Positions 1-8,235 of a stretch of 48,361 nucleotides of DNA are shown piece by piece. The notes under the pieces were generated by a model that ran no database searches, was not told the DNA's origin, and was given only the letters and a program-made list of their open reading frames with translations. A program made the position numbers and the translations under genes. Positions within the stretch are counted from its first letter, which is position 1; the number at the start of each line of letters is the position of its first letter. This DNA comes from Romeriopsis navalis LEGE 11480 (lineage in GTDB: Bacteria > Cyanobacteriota > Cyanobacteriia > Leptolyngbyales > Leptolyngbyaceae): the NCBI RefSeq assembly GCF_015207035.1, contig NZ_JADEXQ010000044.1:1-48361 (forward strand). The letters run 5' to 3'.

Positions 1-908
1 TCCATTTCGACCAAGCCACGGTAACGCCCATCAGAAGCCGCAAAGTAGGCGACCGGATGCGTCGCCGCCAACACATAGGTATCAGCAAACTCCCGCAATG
101 ATTCTCCCGCTGGGAGCACCCGAAAATCACGGGTCATCGCATCACTGGCTTTCAAATTGACCAAACTTTCCTGTAAATCAGCTAACTGGTTATAGCGCTC
201 GGCATTCCGTAGCATAAATGAGCCAATCAGAATCGCCCATAAACCACCGATATAGGGCAAATTCAACGCACGAGTCAAGCCCAGCATATCCGCTGCGCCT
301 AAGCCCATAATCCCCCAACCCAACCACTTACCGGTTTTTGCCGCCGTATGGGAGCCTTTGAGATAGCTATCCGATCGCTTCCAGATCCAGGCTTTCAGCA
401 TCTGGCCACCATCTAGAGGTAAACCTGGAATCAGATTAAATATCGTCAGGGTGAGATTCAGACTAGCAACGCGCATCAAAATCACGCTTGCAACTTGCCC
501 AAACAACCCACCGGGCAACGGTGCAAGTAAGACGGTCGCACCAAACAAGATAAATAGCGCAAAACTGACTAATGGTCCCGCCGCTGCTACCTGAAACATC
601 TGCCCTGGCGTTTTCGGCTCATCTTCGATCGCCGCCACCCCACCAAATAGAAACAGCGTAATGGAGTTCACCGTAATTCCCTGCCGTTTCGCCACCAGGC
701 TGTGACCCAACTCATGCAGCAACACAGAAGTGAACAAGAGCAGCGCCATTGCCAGTCCCGCACTAAACGCTACAGGGGCACCCCAACGGCCTTGCCACTG
801 CAACCCATCCGAAACCGTAATCCAAGCCACAATCAAAAACCAGCTTGGATCAAGAAATAACGGGATTTTAAATAGCGAACCAACACGGCGGGCATTTTGG
901 GTTTGCAT
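1..908 (-). CDS. Site-2 protease-like M50 zinc metallopeptidase with CBS domain (partial)
   Basis: Membrane-embedded zinc protease of family M50, the kind that cleaves transmembrane substrates. The zinc motif HELGH is at residues 65-69 (nt 702-716) and the second metal motif LPLDGG at about 163-168. Several hydrophobic segments lie around them (residues 14-30, 50-65, 90-115, 120-160, 195-225). After residue 240 the sequence turns soluble and reads like a CBS domain (NLKASDAMTRDF), as in the SpoIVFB-like M50B proteins with C-terminal CBS pairs. The ATG at 908 gives the family-typical start (MQTQNARRVGSLF). The 3' end lies outside the window, so about 302 codons are present and the CBS region is cut. 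Substrate unknown. Confidence 0.9.
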   Translation of the reverse strand, partial: MQTQNARRVGSLFKIPLFLDPSWFLIVAWITVSDGLQWQGRWGAPVAFSAGLAMALLLFTSVLLHELGHSLVAKRQGITVNSITLFLFGGVAAIEDEPKTPGQMFQVAAAGPLVSFALFILFGATVLLAPLPGGLFGQVASVILMRVASLNLTLTIFNLIPGLPLDGGQMLKAWIWKRSDSYLKGSHTAAKTGKWLGWGIMGLGAADMLGLTRALNLPYIGGLWAILIGSFMLRNAERYNQLADLQESLVNLKASDAMTRDFRVLPAGESLREFADTYVLAATHPVAYFAASDGRYRGLVEM

Positions 909-1445
909 TACTAAAACGATAAATTATCAGTCACACCACTAGTGTAGATCGATAATCTAACTGACTGGCGTCGCACAGCCCACCAAGCGAAGCACGGATT
1001 ACCGCCCGCTCGGCGCGATCGTCCCAGTTCCCCAAAAAAGAAAAAGTCTGGTCAACTCCTCAGAATCAACCAGAACCATGACAACACTATTAACGGTTCG
1101 AATCACCCTTGATTAGCGTGCATTCTGCAACTAGCTGAATCAATTTCTGACTAAGCATTCGAACACTCAAAAGCTCAGCGTAATCGGCTGAAACACCCAT
1201 CTGGAAGAGGCAACGCACTATCCAGTGGATGACATAGCGAAAGATGCCAGATTAAGCAACACCAGAATTATAGGTAGAACAATCCCAGCAACCATAAATC
1301 GAACGAGATTGTTTACAAAAAGGATTAAGTTAGACTACGAAATCTGTCAACAACGTAAAAACCAGCGCTGTCAAACTCGGCTGAAACACTCAGTGCTATC
1401 ATGCGGCAACACCCACCAAGAGAACATTTCACCCGAACTAAACCC
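909..1445. other. Intergenic region between divergent M50 protease and trpF
   Basis: No convincing gene. The only longer reading frame, starting near 1225, runs out of frame into trpF and resembles no protein family. A weak TCTGGT...ACCAGA hairpin occurs near 1046-1074. It should hold the promoters for both flanking genes. Confidence 0.4.
1309..1336 (+). promoter_or_regulatory. Possible sigma70-type promoter for trpF
   Basis: TTGTTT at 1309-1314 and TAGACT at 1331-1336 are separated by 16 bases and lie about 110 bases upstream of the trpF start. Pattern match only. Confidence 0.25.
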
Positions 1446-2081
1446 ATGTCATTGCGCGTCAAAATTTGTGGAATTACCCGGCCCGACCAAGGCGCGACGA
1501 TCGCCGCACTCGGGGCAAATGCATTGGGGTTTATTTGCGTGCAACAATCCCCTCGCTTTGTTGATGCAATCCAAATTCAACAAATTCAGCAACAGCTTCC
1601 CCCATCGATTGCGCGGATTGGCGTTTTTATGGATACAGACGTCGAGACTATCGCCCAAGTTGTCAAAATCGGCGGACTAACCGCGGTTCAACTACATGGC
1701 GGCGAATCGGTGGAAGACTGTCAAGCAATTCGCGATCGGCTACCGCAGATCGAACTGATCAAGGCTTTGCGTATTCGTCGCACCTGGGAACTCGAGATGG
1801 CTGCCGACTATACCCCCGCCGTGGATTGGCTCCTACTGGACGCCTATCATCCCGAAATGGGAGGTGGCACAGGTAAAACCCTCAACTGGGAATCACTCCA
1901 GTCATTCAAACCAGATAAACCATGGTTTCTGGCTGGCGGACTCCGACCCGACAATATCAAGCAAGCACTCAAGCTGATCCAACCCGATGGCATTGATTTA
2001 TCCAGTGGCGTCGAAATTACGCCCGGCGAAAAAGATCTTGTTGCCGTTCAGTCACTATTTGCACATATTAATGGTGCTTAA
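1446..2081 (+). CDS. trpF: Phosphoribosylanthranilate isomerase
   Basis: Catalyses the Amadori rearrangement of N-(5'-phosphoribosyl)anthranilate to CdRP in tryptophan synthesis; cytosolic TIM barrel. The N-terminal signature RVKICGITRPDQG, with the catalytic Cys, is followed by ALGFICVQQSPRFV, TAVQLHGGES, the catalytic-Asp segment LLLDAYHPEMGGGTGKT, and the phosphate-binding end FLAGGLRPDNI...GIDLSSGVE. The start at 1446 (MSLRVKICGI) is preferred over the in-frame ATG at 1401, because the family begins two or three residues before the first beta strand. The length of 211 aa is normal. It stands alone, not in a trp operon, as is usual in cyanobacteria. Confidence 0.95.
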   Translation: MSLRVKICGITRPDQGATIAALGANALGFICVQQSPRFVDAIQIQQIQQQLPPSIARIGVFMDTDVETIAQVVKIGGLTAVQLHGGESVEDCQAIRDRLPQIELIKALRIRRTWELEMAADYTPAVDWLLLDAYHPEMGGGTGKTLNWESLQSFKPDKPWFLAGGLRPDNIKQALKLIQPDGIDLSSGVEITPGEKDLVAVQSLFAHINGA

Positions 2082-2528
2082 AGGAATCACTCCAAGGGAT
2101 GACATGCGGGAACGTTTTCGTGGCATTTGCCCAACATAATCTCAGGCAAATTACGGAAGCACTTTCAGTAAAGTTACGGGGTGGGAACTTAATTGAGAAA
2201 ATCAAATCTTAGGAATTGTTAATATCGTCGGGATTTATGCGTAAATCAGCCAATTAATTATTGCATTTAACTACGGATGACCCCAGGTAATTCCCACAAA
2301 GTAGTACTTTGGGGAGTATCGTTCGAGTTACTTAATCTTCAATTTTCAAATCGCCGAGAACATCGAAAGTCTACACAAAAGCCTTCATTTTTTTATCCTG
2401 ATTCTCTAAGATAGTACTTGTAAGGTTCATTAAGCGCCACCTGAAAACTAATGACAACTTGGGCACATTCATCATCAACACTGACATGGTTAAGCGACAC
2501 TTTTGGGAAGTTGTCGTCCAGTACTGTT
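2082..2528. other. Intergenic region downstream of trpF
   Basis: AT-rich and without a recognisable gene, tRNA or strong terminator. It includes the 2451-2528 stretch that could extend the following HAD gene if its in-frame ATG at 2451 is used. Confidence 0.35.
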
Positions 2529-3176
2529 GTGATCACACCCGCACGAAAGTCAGTGGTGTTTGATTTTGATGGCACAATTGCCGATAGCTTTGGAATTAGT
2601 TTGACTGTTGGCAATCAATTAGCCCAAGAATACGGCATTGACCCCGTTACCCCAGAAAAGCTTGAACGCTGGCGACATATGAGTTCGCACGACATTCTGA
2701 AGGAAGTCAATTTGCCACTGCTGCAGTTACCGATCATGCTGCATCGCTTCAAAGCAGCACTGCAAGCCGAAATTAATAATTTCCCATTTATTTTAGGGAT
2801 GCGCGAAACGATCCTTGAACTTTGGGACCAAGATTATATCCTTGGCGTTGTCACTTCCAATTCTGCCGAAAATGTCCAGCAGTTTCTGAACCATCAAGGC
2901 ATGGGGCACTTGTTTGAATTTGTTGAATCCTGCCCTTACTACATGGGGAAGCAACATGTGCTGAAGCGCATTGCCCGCCAACATCAGCTCGATCGCCAAC
3001 AGATGATTTACGTTGGTGATGAAACACGTGACGTTGATGCCGCGAAGAAATTTCAGGTTCAGTCAGTGGCAGTAACTTGGGGGTTCAATTCGCCAACAAC
3101 CCTGAGCGATCGCCAACCGGATCATCTAATTGACCACCCCCGTGAATTGCTCAAAATTGCCGCCCAAATTAACTAG
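2529..3176 (+). CDS. HAD-superfamily phosphatase
   Basis: Haloacid-dehalogenase fold hydrolase of the phosphoglycolate-phosphatase-like subgroup. Motif I is VVFDFDGTIADS with the nucleophile Asp and the +2 Asp. Motif II is the Ser in LGVVTSNSAEN. Motif III/IV is the Lys region (MGKQHVLKR) plus IYVGDETRDVDAAKKF. A helical cap sits between motifs I and II. The start is uncertain: an in-frame ATG at 2451 adds 26 residues with no family counterpart, whereas GTG at 2529 places motif I about ten residues in, as usual for the family. Neither has a strong Shine-Dalgarno. The 3' end overlaps the convergent membrane-protein gene by 8 bases. Substrate not predictable. Confidence 0.85.
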   Translation: MITPARKSVVFDFDGTIADSFGISLTVGNQLAQEYGIDPVTPEKLERWRHMSSHDILKEVNLPLLQLPIMLHRFKAALQAEINNFPFILGMRETILELWDQDYILGVVTSNSAENVQQFLNHQGMGHLFEFVESCPYYMGKQHVLKRIARQHQLDRQQMIYVGDETRDVDAAKKFQVQSVAVTWGFNSPTTLSDRQPDHLIDHPRELLKIAAQIN

Positions 3177-4221
3177 CATCACTTGGCTGACGTAGTCGCA
3201 TAAAAATATAGAGCGCAATGACCGCCAAAATCACTGTGCGCAATAGTGCTTGGCCCAGACCGATCACCGTTAGCTGATCAAAGGTCATCCGTAAATCCCA
3301 AGTAAACTTCAAACTATTGCCAAAATCCCTCAGACTATTGAGCGCTGCACCGCCAAACCCCAAACAAACAAATATCGTGACATACTGCCGCATTAGTTGC
3401 CCCGATGTGCGGGCCGTAATTAAGCGGGGTGGCACTTCCCCTTGTGAACGCATCAGCATCCGCTCCGTTTGCCACCATAACCATAGAGCCCAGGGAAACA
3501 AGCCATACAGCAAATAAGCCGCGGTCACATTCGTTGAGGATTGCAACAATAGCAAGCGGCCAGGCGTTTGGCTAAACAGTATCAGACCATTCCAAGCAGC
3601 ATGACAAAGGCAAGCAGCCAACCAACCATGGAGGGTGAGTTTGGTGGAATATTCTAAATGGCGACTCATCCGACAGAGACCCACCCCAAGGGCAAATCCC
3701 CAGGGCATGCTGAAAACCATCTGCATCGGCATCATAAGCAACACATTCATCACCGATTCACGGCCGTACCACAGTGCAACCAAGCTAGTTTGCGCGGCAA
3801 AACCTAACGCCACAGCGATCGTCGCTAACAGGACTGTGCTCGGTTGCGCTGGCACACGTTGATAGCGGCGCACCAACCAACCTAATGGCAGCACAACCGC
3901 AGCTAATTTACAGGCTTCCGCGGCCGGGGCCGTGACTGCGGCTTGCCACAACACCATGCTGAATAGCGTCTGTTCCGGCACGGTGGGATTCAGGCGTAAG
4001 GATATGGGCAATGCTTGCACCATCAACCACAACCCATGCTCCAACCCCCAGGCCATCAATCCGGCCAACATCCCAATACCAAATAGTGCGGCCGCACCGT
4101 TGACCGGCGGCGCTGCCCGAATCCGCCGATGGTATAGCAGCAACAGTGAAAACGGTGGCACCACGGACCAAATGACGATCGGGAACCATTGCAAGCGATT
4201 GATTAAGTCCGCCGATACCAT
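3169..4221 (-). CDS. PrsW-like polytopic membrane protein, degenerate protease motifs
   Basis: About nine hydrophobic segments over 350 aa. The segment APAAEACKLAAV (E102, K105) matches the EExxK motif of PrsW intramembrane metalloproteases, but the first Glu is Ala. The next motif region reads GFAAQTSLVALW, lacking the usual FE pair, and the later HAAWNG segment matches the conserved His-containing motif. Known for the family: PrsW cleaves anti-sigma factors in Bacillus. Inferred: fold membership is likely, but loss of acidic residues argues against full catalysis. It meets the HAD gene tail to tail. Confidence 0.6.
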   Translation of the reverse strand: MVSADLINRLQWFPIVIWSVVPPFSLLLLYHRRIRAAPPVNGAAALFGIGMLAGLMAWGLEHGLWLMVQALPISLRLNPTVPEQTLFSMVLWQAAVTAPAAEACKLAAVVLPLGWLVRRYQRVPAQPSTVLLATIAVALGFAAQTSLVALWYGRESVMNVLLMMPMQMVFSMPWGFALGVGLCRMSRHLEYSTKLTLHGWLAACLCHAAWNGLILFSQTPGRLLLLQSSTNVTAAYLLYGLFPWALWLWWQTERMLMRSQGEVPPRLITARTSGQLMRQYVTIFVCLGFGGAALNSLRDFGNSLKFTWDLRMTFDQLTVIGLGQALLRTVILAVIALYIFMRLRQPSDAS

Positions 4222-4271
4222 TCAACACACTGAGCGATTAGGGCTTACATAAAATTCGAACTTGAGCCATG

Positions 4272-4330
4272 CAATCTAGCCACACGTGCCATCTAAGAAC
4301 ACGTAAATCTCGCAACACGTACAATCTAGC
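4272..4330. repeat. Short direct repeats (CAATCTAGC x2, ACACGT x3)
   Basis: CAATCTAGC occurs at 4272-4280 and 4322-4330, enclosing ACACGT at 4282, 4299 and 4315 (spacing 17 and 16). The cluster lies between the methyltransferase stop and the start of the membrane-protein gene, upstream of the latter, and could bind a regulator. No known motif recognised. Confidence 0.4.
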
Positions 4331-4332
4331 GA

Positions 4333-5307
4333 CTAAACACTGGGCAACTGCGCCACGATCGTCCGATGCCGCGGTGTATTACACACCACTTTAGGTGATT
4401 CAAATCCAGCAGTCACGATCGCCTCGCACAAATCCAAACGAAAATATTCATCAAGATAAGGCTCTGTACTCTTAAGCAGCGTCAAAATATAGGGCGGCAT
4501 CTTCAGAAAAACCGCCGATCGTGGATTCATATCCATAATCGCGAGATAACCACCGGGTCGCAACAGCCGCTTTGCCTCTTGAATAATTTGCACTGATACA
4601 GCCTGGGGCAACTCATGAAAGACCAAACAAGACGACACTAAATCATAGGAAGCGGCTGGTAAACCGGTTGATTCAGCGGCGGCATGAACCCAAGTTGGCG
4701 CCGATTGCTGATTCGGCTCACAAACTTGAAGCTGTAAACCGTTTCCCTTACCGGCTTGACGTAGGGCAGTGCGATACTGCGCTACGGCCAAGAAATATGG
4801 CGACAGGTCAGCACCTGTAATCTGTGAACCCGGAAAAGTATCTTGCAACGCAAAGGTACTCATCCCTACCCCACAGCCCAAATCAACCATATCGTGCGGA
4901 GGATCGACCACCGCCTGTTTCAACACATCATGAAAACTCTGGCGCAACAGCGGATCACCATTCACACCCGAATCCGACCAAATTCGAGCATGCACTGCAT
5001 AGGCCGCAAGTTCGACTTCTGTCGCCGGAGACCAGCCCAGATTGCCCTCGTTATAGGCATGAAACGGTTTGACGTAATACTCGGGATATTCGAGTTGTGG
5101 ATTATTCACCGCATCAAACTCCATCTGCCAATCACGGGCTTGGAGCTGTGCCGCCTGCTCACGCCACATCACCCCCATTGATTCCGCCCGTTCAATCATC
5201 ATTTTGCGCGCCCGCTTTTTCGCAAAGGCAAACAAAGGGGTAATCCCGAGGACAAAATTGACCAAGCGTACAGTCAACGGGGAACGAGAATCAAGCGATG
5301 CGGTCAT
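4333..5307 (-). CDS. Class I SAM-dependent methyltransferase
   Basis: 324-aa methyltransferase. Motif I is MVDLGCGVGMSTF, followed by ITGADLSPYFLAVA (acidic end of beta 2), AAAESTGLPAASYDLVSSCLVFHELP (motifs II/III) and LLRPGGYLAIMDMNP (post-motif). These match the Methyltransf_11/25 group acting on small molecules or lipids. An N-terminal extension of about 130 residues contains a hydrophobic/basic start (ITPLFAFAKKRARKMM) that may sit at a membrane. Acceptor unknown. Single gene, transcribed away from the PrsW-like gene's 5' side. Confidence 0.85.
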   Translation of the reverse strand: MTASLDSRSPLTVRLVNFVLGITPLFAFAKKRARKMMIERAESMGVMWREQAAQLQARDWQMEFDAVNNPQLEYPEYYVKPFHAYNEGNLGWSPATEVELAAYAVHARIWSDSGVNGDPLLRQSFHDVLKQAVVDPPHDMVDLGCGVGMSTFALQDTFPGSQITGADLSPYFLAVAQYRTALRQAGKGNGLQLQVCEPNQQSAPTWVHAAAESTGLPAASYDLVSSCLVFHELPQAVSVQIIQEAKRLLRPGGYLAIMDMNPRSAVFLKMPPYILTLLKSTEPYLDEYFRLDLCEAIVTAGFESPKVVCNTPRHRTIVAQLPSV

Positions 5308-5375
5308 ATCAAAATGGGTTGAAGTTACGGTTTAGTCATGCCGTTCATTATGCCAGGATTCCTGTAAGTCAACGG

Positions 5376-5627
5376 CTAAACACCCTGAGATGACAACCAA
5401 TCAGCCAAATCATCCGGGGTTGATAAATTATCGGCAGCTTGAGCCAAGGCATCCATTTGAGATGGGGATAGCTGTTTGATCCGTTGCTGTTGGACCGGCG
5501 CGATCGGCCCAATAATCCGACTGAGCTGCTGAATCATCAACGTACTCTGAACATTCGACTGCACGTTCTGAAGCTGAAACTTCTGAAAAAATGGGAGTTG
5601 ACGAAAAAATCGCAGAATCGCTTCCAT
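5376..5627 (-). CDS. Small DUF4351-like protein
   Basis: 83 aa starting MEAILRFFRQ. The ATG at 5627 has an AGGAG ten bases upstream; upstream in-frame ATGs have none. The C-terminal half (IGPIAPVQQQRIKQLSPSQMDALAQAADNLSTPDDLADWL) follows the pattern of the DUF4351 tail common at the end of cyanobacterial Rpn/PD-(D/E)XK transposase-like proteins. Here it stands alone behind an amphipathic N-terminal helix. Function unknown. Confidence 0.65.
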   Translation of the reverse strand: MEAILRFFRQLPFFQKFQLQNVQSNVQSTLMIQQLSRIIGPIAPVQQQRIKQLSPSQMDALAQAADNLSTPDDLADWLSSQGV

Positions 5628-5710
5628 ACAGCACACTCCTCGATAAATTACCCAAACAAAATTAATGCAGGCTGAATTGAGTGGCATTAACGCCAGTCAG
5701 CTTGAACGCA

Positions 5711-5741
5711 TTGTATCGAAAGAAAAGCATCTCAGTATAAT
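5711..5741 (+). promoter_or_regulatory. Candidate promoter for the methyltransferase-glycosyltransferase gene
   Basis: A perfect TATAAT -10 hexamer (5736-5741) with TTGTAT (5711-5716) 19 bases upstream, 67 bases before the ATG at 5808. Pattern match only. Confidence 0.35.
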
Positions 5742-5807
5742 TAGAAACAGTGTGTCACAGTCTGCTCATCCCACCCTTCGTCGTCTCGCCCCCTCGATGT
5801 TTCGCCC

Positions 5808-8087
5808 ATGCAATGTAAAATCTGTGGATCGACTTCCCACCCGTTCGGTCAAGCAGCTTTCCTCGGCAAATATGCCGTCAGCTATTATCAATGCGAAAGC
5901 TGTCGATTTGTCCAAACCGAAGATCCCTACTGGCTCGATGAAGCCTACCAAGATGCCATTAGTGGTAGCGACATTGGGTTAGTGTCACGTAACCTCAATT
6001 TGTCGAATGTCGCCCGCTTTCTGATTGCCAAATACTTTGATGCCAATGGCACCTTCCTCGATTATGGCGGCGGGTATGGACTATTTGTGCGCTTGATGCG
6101 GGATGCGGGATTTGACTTCAATTGGTTTGACCAGTACTGCGAGAATTTGTTTGCCCAAGACTTCATCGGCAAACTCGAAAATCACTATGAATTAATCACG
6201 GCGTTTGAGCTGTTTGAGCATTTAGTAAATCCAATCGAAACGCTGCAAACCCTCAGCAAAAGTGCCCATAGCATCTTCTTTAGCACTTCATTACTGCCAG
6301 CCAACAATCCACCGCCTGGCGAGTGGTGGTATTACGCACCGCATGAAGGCCAACACATTGCCATTTACACCTATGAATCGCTCGTCCAGCTCGCCCAAAC
6401 GCTAGGCTATAACCTGTACTCCGATCGTCAGTCGCTTCACTTACTGACCCAGAAGACCCTACCAGACGACTTATTTGATACCCTATTTGCCGAAATGCCC
6501 CCAGCGATGCAGCGGGAATCACTGCTCAATATCGATGCCAATCATGTCTTTATGCAGCGCCAACAGGTGGTGCAGGAAGCAATCGAGCCAGAAACAGCGG
6601 CAGTCGAACTTGAGTCACCCTTAATTGTGATTGATGGGGTCTTTTTTCAGCTTTATGAAACGGGGATTGCCCGGGTCTGGCAATCACTATTGGCCGAATG
6701 GGCACAGCAGGATTTCGGTCGACATATTTTAGTACTCGATCGAGCCAATACTGCCCCCAAGATTGAAGGCATTACTTATCAACAAATTCCAGAGTTTAAC
6801 TATCAAACGATCGATGCCGATCGTGACTTGCTCCAGACCGTTTGCGATGATGTGGGCGCTGATATATTTATGTCGACTTATTACACAACACCGCGATCGA
6901 CACCTTCGGTATTTATGGCCTATGACATGATTCCCGAAATGCTCGGCGCGGATCTGAGTCAACCGATGTGGGTCGCAAAACATACAGCGATTCAACAGGC
7001 AGTCGCGGCCATTAGTATTTCTGAAAATACGGCCAAAGATCTGGCCACGGTTATTTCCGCCGATCGTCACTACCCGATTACCGCCGCCCGCTGCGGCGTC
7101 AACCCCATTTTTCACCCCGCATCGCCTGAAGCGATTTTGCAATTCAAAGCCAAGTTTGGGATTCAAAAACCTTACTTCATGCTGGTCGGCGCCGGACTAG
7201 GGTACAAAAATTCCCAGCTATTTTTCCAAGCCCTGAATCAATTGCCCAGTCGCCAGGCATTTGCGGTGGTTTGCACCGGGCCAAGCAGTGCCCTGCTGAA
7301 AGAATTTCAAGCCTGGATTCCCGATGTCACCATTCATGCGGTCCGACTATCCGATGCCGAACTAGCAACGGCCTACAGTGGCGCGATCGCCTTAGCTTAC
7401 CCTTCAAAATATGAAGGATTTGGCCTACCGCTGGTCGAAGCGATGGCTGCCGCCTGCCCCATCATCACCTGCGCCAATGCTTCAATTCCTGAAGTCGCAG
7501 GCGATGCAGCAATTTACGTAAATGATAGTGATATTAGCGAAATGGCCGATGCGCTCCTAGAAGTGCAGAAACCCAGCACCAGGGCGAGACTGATCGAGCG
7601 CGGTTTAAAGCAAGTGCAACAATTCAATTGGCCCGATATGGCCAGTACGATTCAAACCGTTTTGCTCAATACAGCCACCACACAAGCAACCAAGGCAATT
7701 ACCGCAAATCATTTATTACAGATTAACTGGCAACAGTCAGAAGAAACGATCGCCAACGAACTAGGGCACTTCCTCAGCCACCTACTCAGCAGCTCCACCA
7801 ACCTTACGGAGACGAAGTTTTTCATCGATGCAACCACGATCGATGCCGAAACAGCCGACGCGATCGTCAGCTTCGTCGCCATGAACTTGATGATGGATGA
7901 TCGCCTAACCATGACGGAAGAACCGAATTTAGAGTTACTCAGTCGCGTCACGAATATCCAATGGCAAATGCTCAAACCAACCCTCAAATCCCGCATTCAG
8001 CTCAGCCCCACAATTGCCCATAGCATTGCCAATCATGATCTAGGGGATATTCCCATTGATAATCAATACTGCATTGCAAATGTCTAA
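5808..8087 (+). CDS. Methyltransferase-glycosyltransferase (GT4) fusion protein
   Basis: 759 aa with at least two enzymes. Residues 1-30 contain a CxxC...CxxC zinc-ribbon-like pair (CKIC, CESC). Residues 80-230 form a SAM methyltransferase domain, with motif I LDYGGGYGLFVRL and ELFEHL as the downstream acidic element. Residues 270-630 read as a GT4-type glycosyltransferase, with the nucleotide-sugar signature EGFGLPLVEAMA near 535-545 followed by IPEVAGDAAIYV. The last 120 residues are a separate unassigned domain. Such fusions occur in cell-surface polysaccharide assembly. Acceptor and donor are unknown. It is isolated, with no polysaccharide cluster in the window. Confidence 0.85.
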   Translation: MQCKICGSTSHPFGQAAFLGKYAVSYYQCESCRFVQTEDPYWLDEAYQDAISGSDIGLVSRNLNLSNVARFLIAKYFDANGTFLDYGGGYGLFVRLMRDAGFDFNWFDQYCENLFAQDFIGKLENHYELITAFELFEHLVNPIETLQTLSKSAHSIFFSTSLLPANNPPPGEWWYYAPHEGQHIAIYTYESLVQLAQTLGYNLYSDRQSLHLLTQKTLPDDLFDTLFAEMPPAMQRESLLNIDANHVFMQRQQVVQEAIEPETAAVELESPLIVIDGVFFQLYETGIARVWQSLLAEWAQQDFGRHILVLDRANTAPKIEGITYQQIPEFNYQTIDADRDLLQTVCDDVGADIFMSTYYTTPRSTPSVFMAYDMIPEMLGADLSQPMWVAKHTAIQQAVAAISISENTAKDLATVISADRHYPITAARCGVNPIFHPASPEAILQFKAKFGIQKPYFMLVGAGLGYKNSQLFFQALNQLPSRQAFAVVCTGPSSALLKEFQAWIPDVTIHAVRLSDAELATAYSGAIALAYPSKYEGFGLPLVEAMAAACPIITCANASIPEVAGDAAIYVNDSDISEMADALLEVQKPSTRARLIERGLKQVQQFNWPDMASTIQTVLLNTATTQATKAITANHLLQINWQQSEETIANELGHFLSHLLSSSTNLTETKFFIDATTIDAETADAIVSFVAMNLMMDDRLTMTEEPNLELLSRVTNIQWQMLKPTLKSRIQLSPTIAHSIANHDLGDIPIDNQYCIANV

Positions 8088-8142
8088 CGCAATTGCTCAC
8101 AAAACTGTAGTGCCATACAGCGCCCAATAAAATCAATCACAC

Positions 8143-8179
8143 AAAAGCGAGGACAGTCAAATTGACTGTCCTCGCTTTT
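8143..8179. terminator. Bidirectional intrinsic terminator
   Basis: A perfect 18-bp inverted repeat (8143-8160 and 8162-8179) with a one-base centre. The arms begin AAAAGCGAGGAC and end GTCCTCGCTTTT, so each strand has a GC stem followed by a T run. It sits between the convergent glycosyltransferase and RNase J genes and can serve both. Confidence 0.9.
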
Positions 8180-8235
8180 AGGTAATCTCAAGGGTTGATT
8201 ATCAAGCCTAAACCAAAGCTACACCATAGTAGTAA

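Noticed and set aside
1094-1110. GGTTCGAATC, a tRNA T-arm-like string
   Set aside because: The flanking bases do not pair and no acceptor, D or anticodon arm can be built.
1225-1680. 151-codon frame before and across trpF
   Set aside because: Runs through trpF in another frame, has no family-like motifs and no ribosome site.
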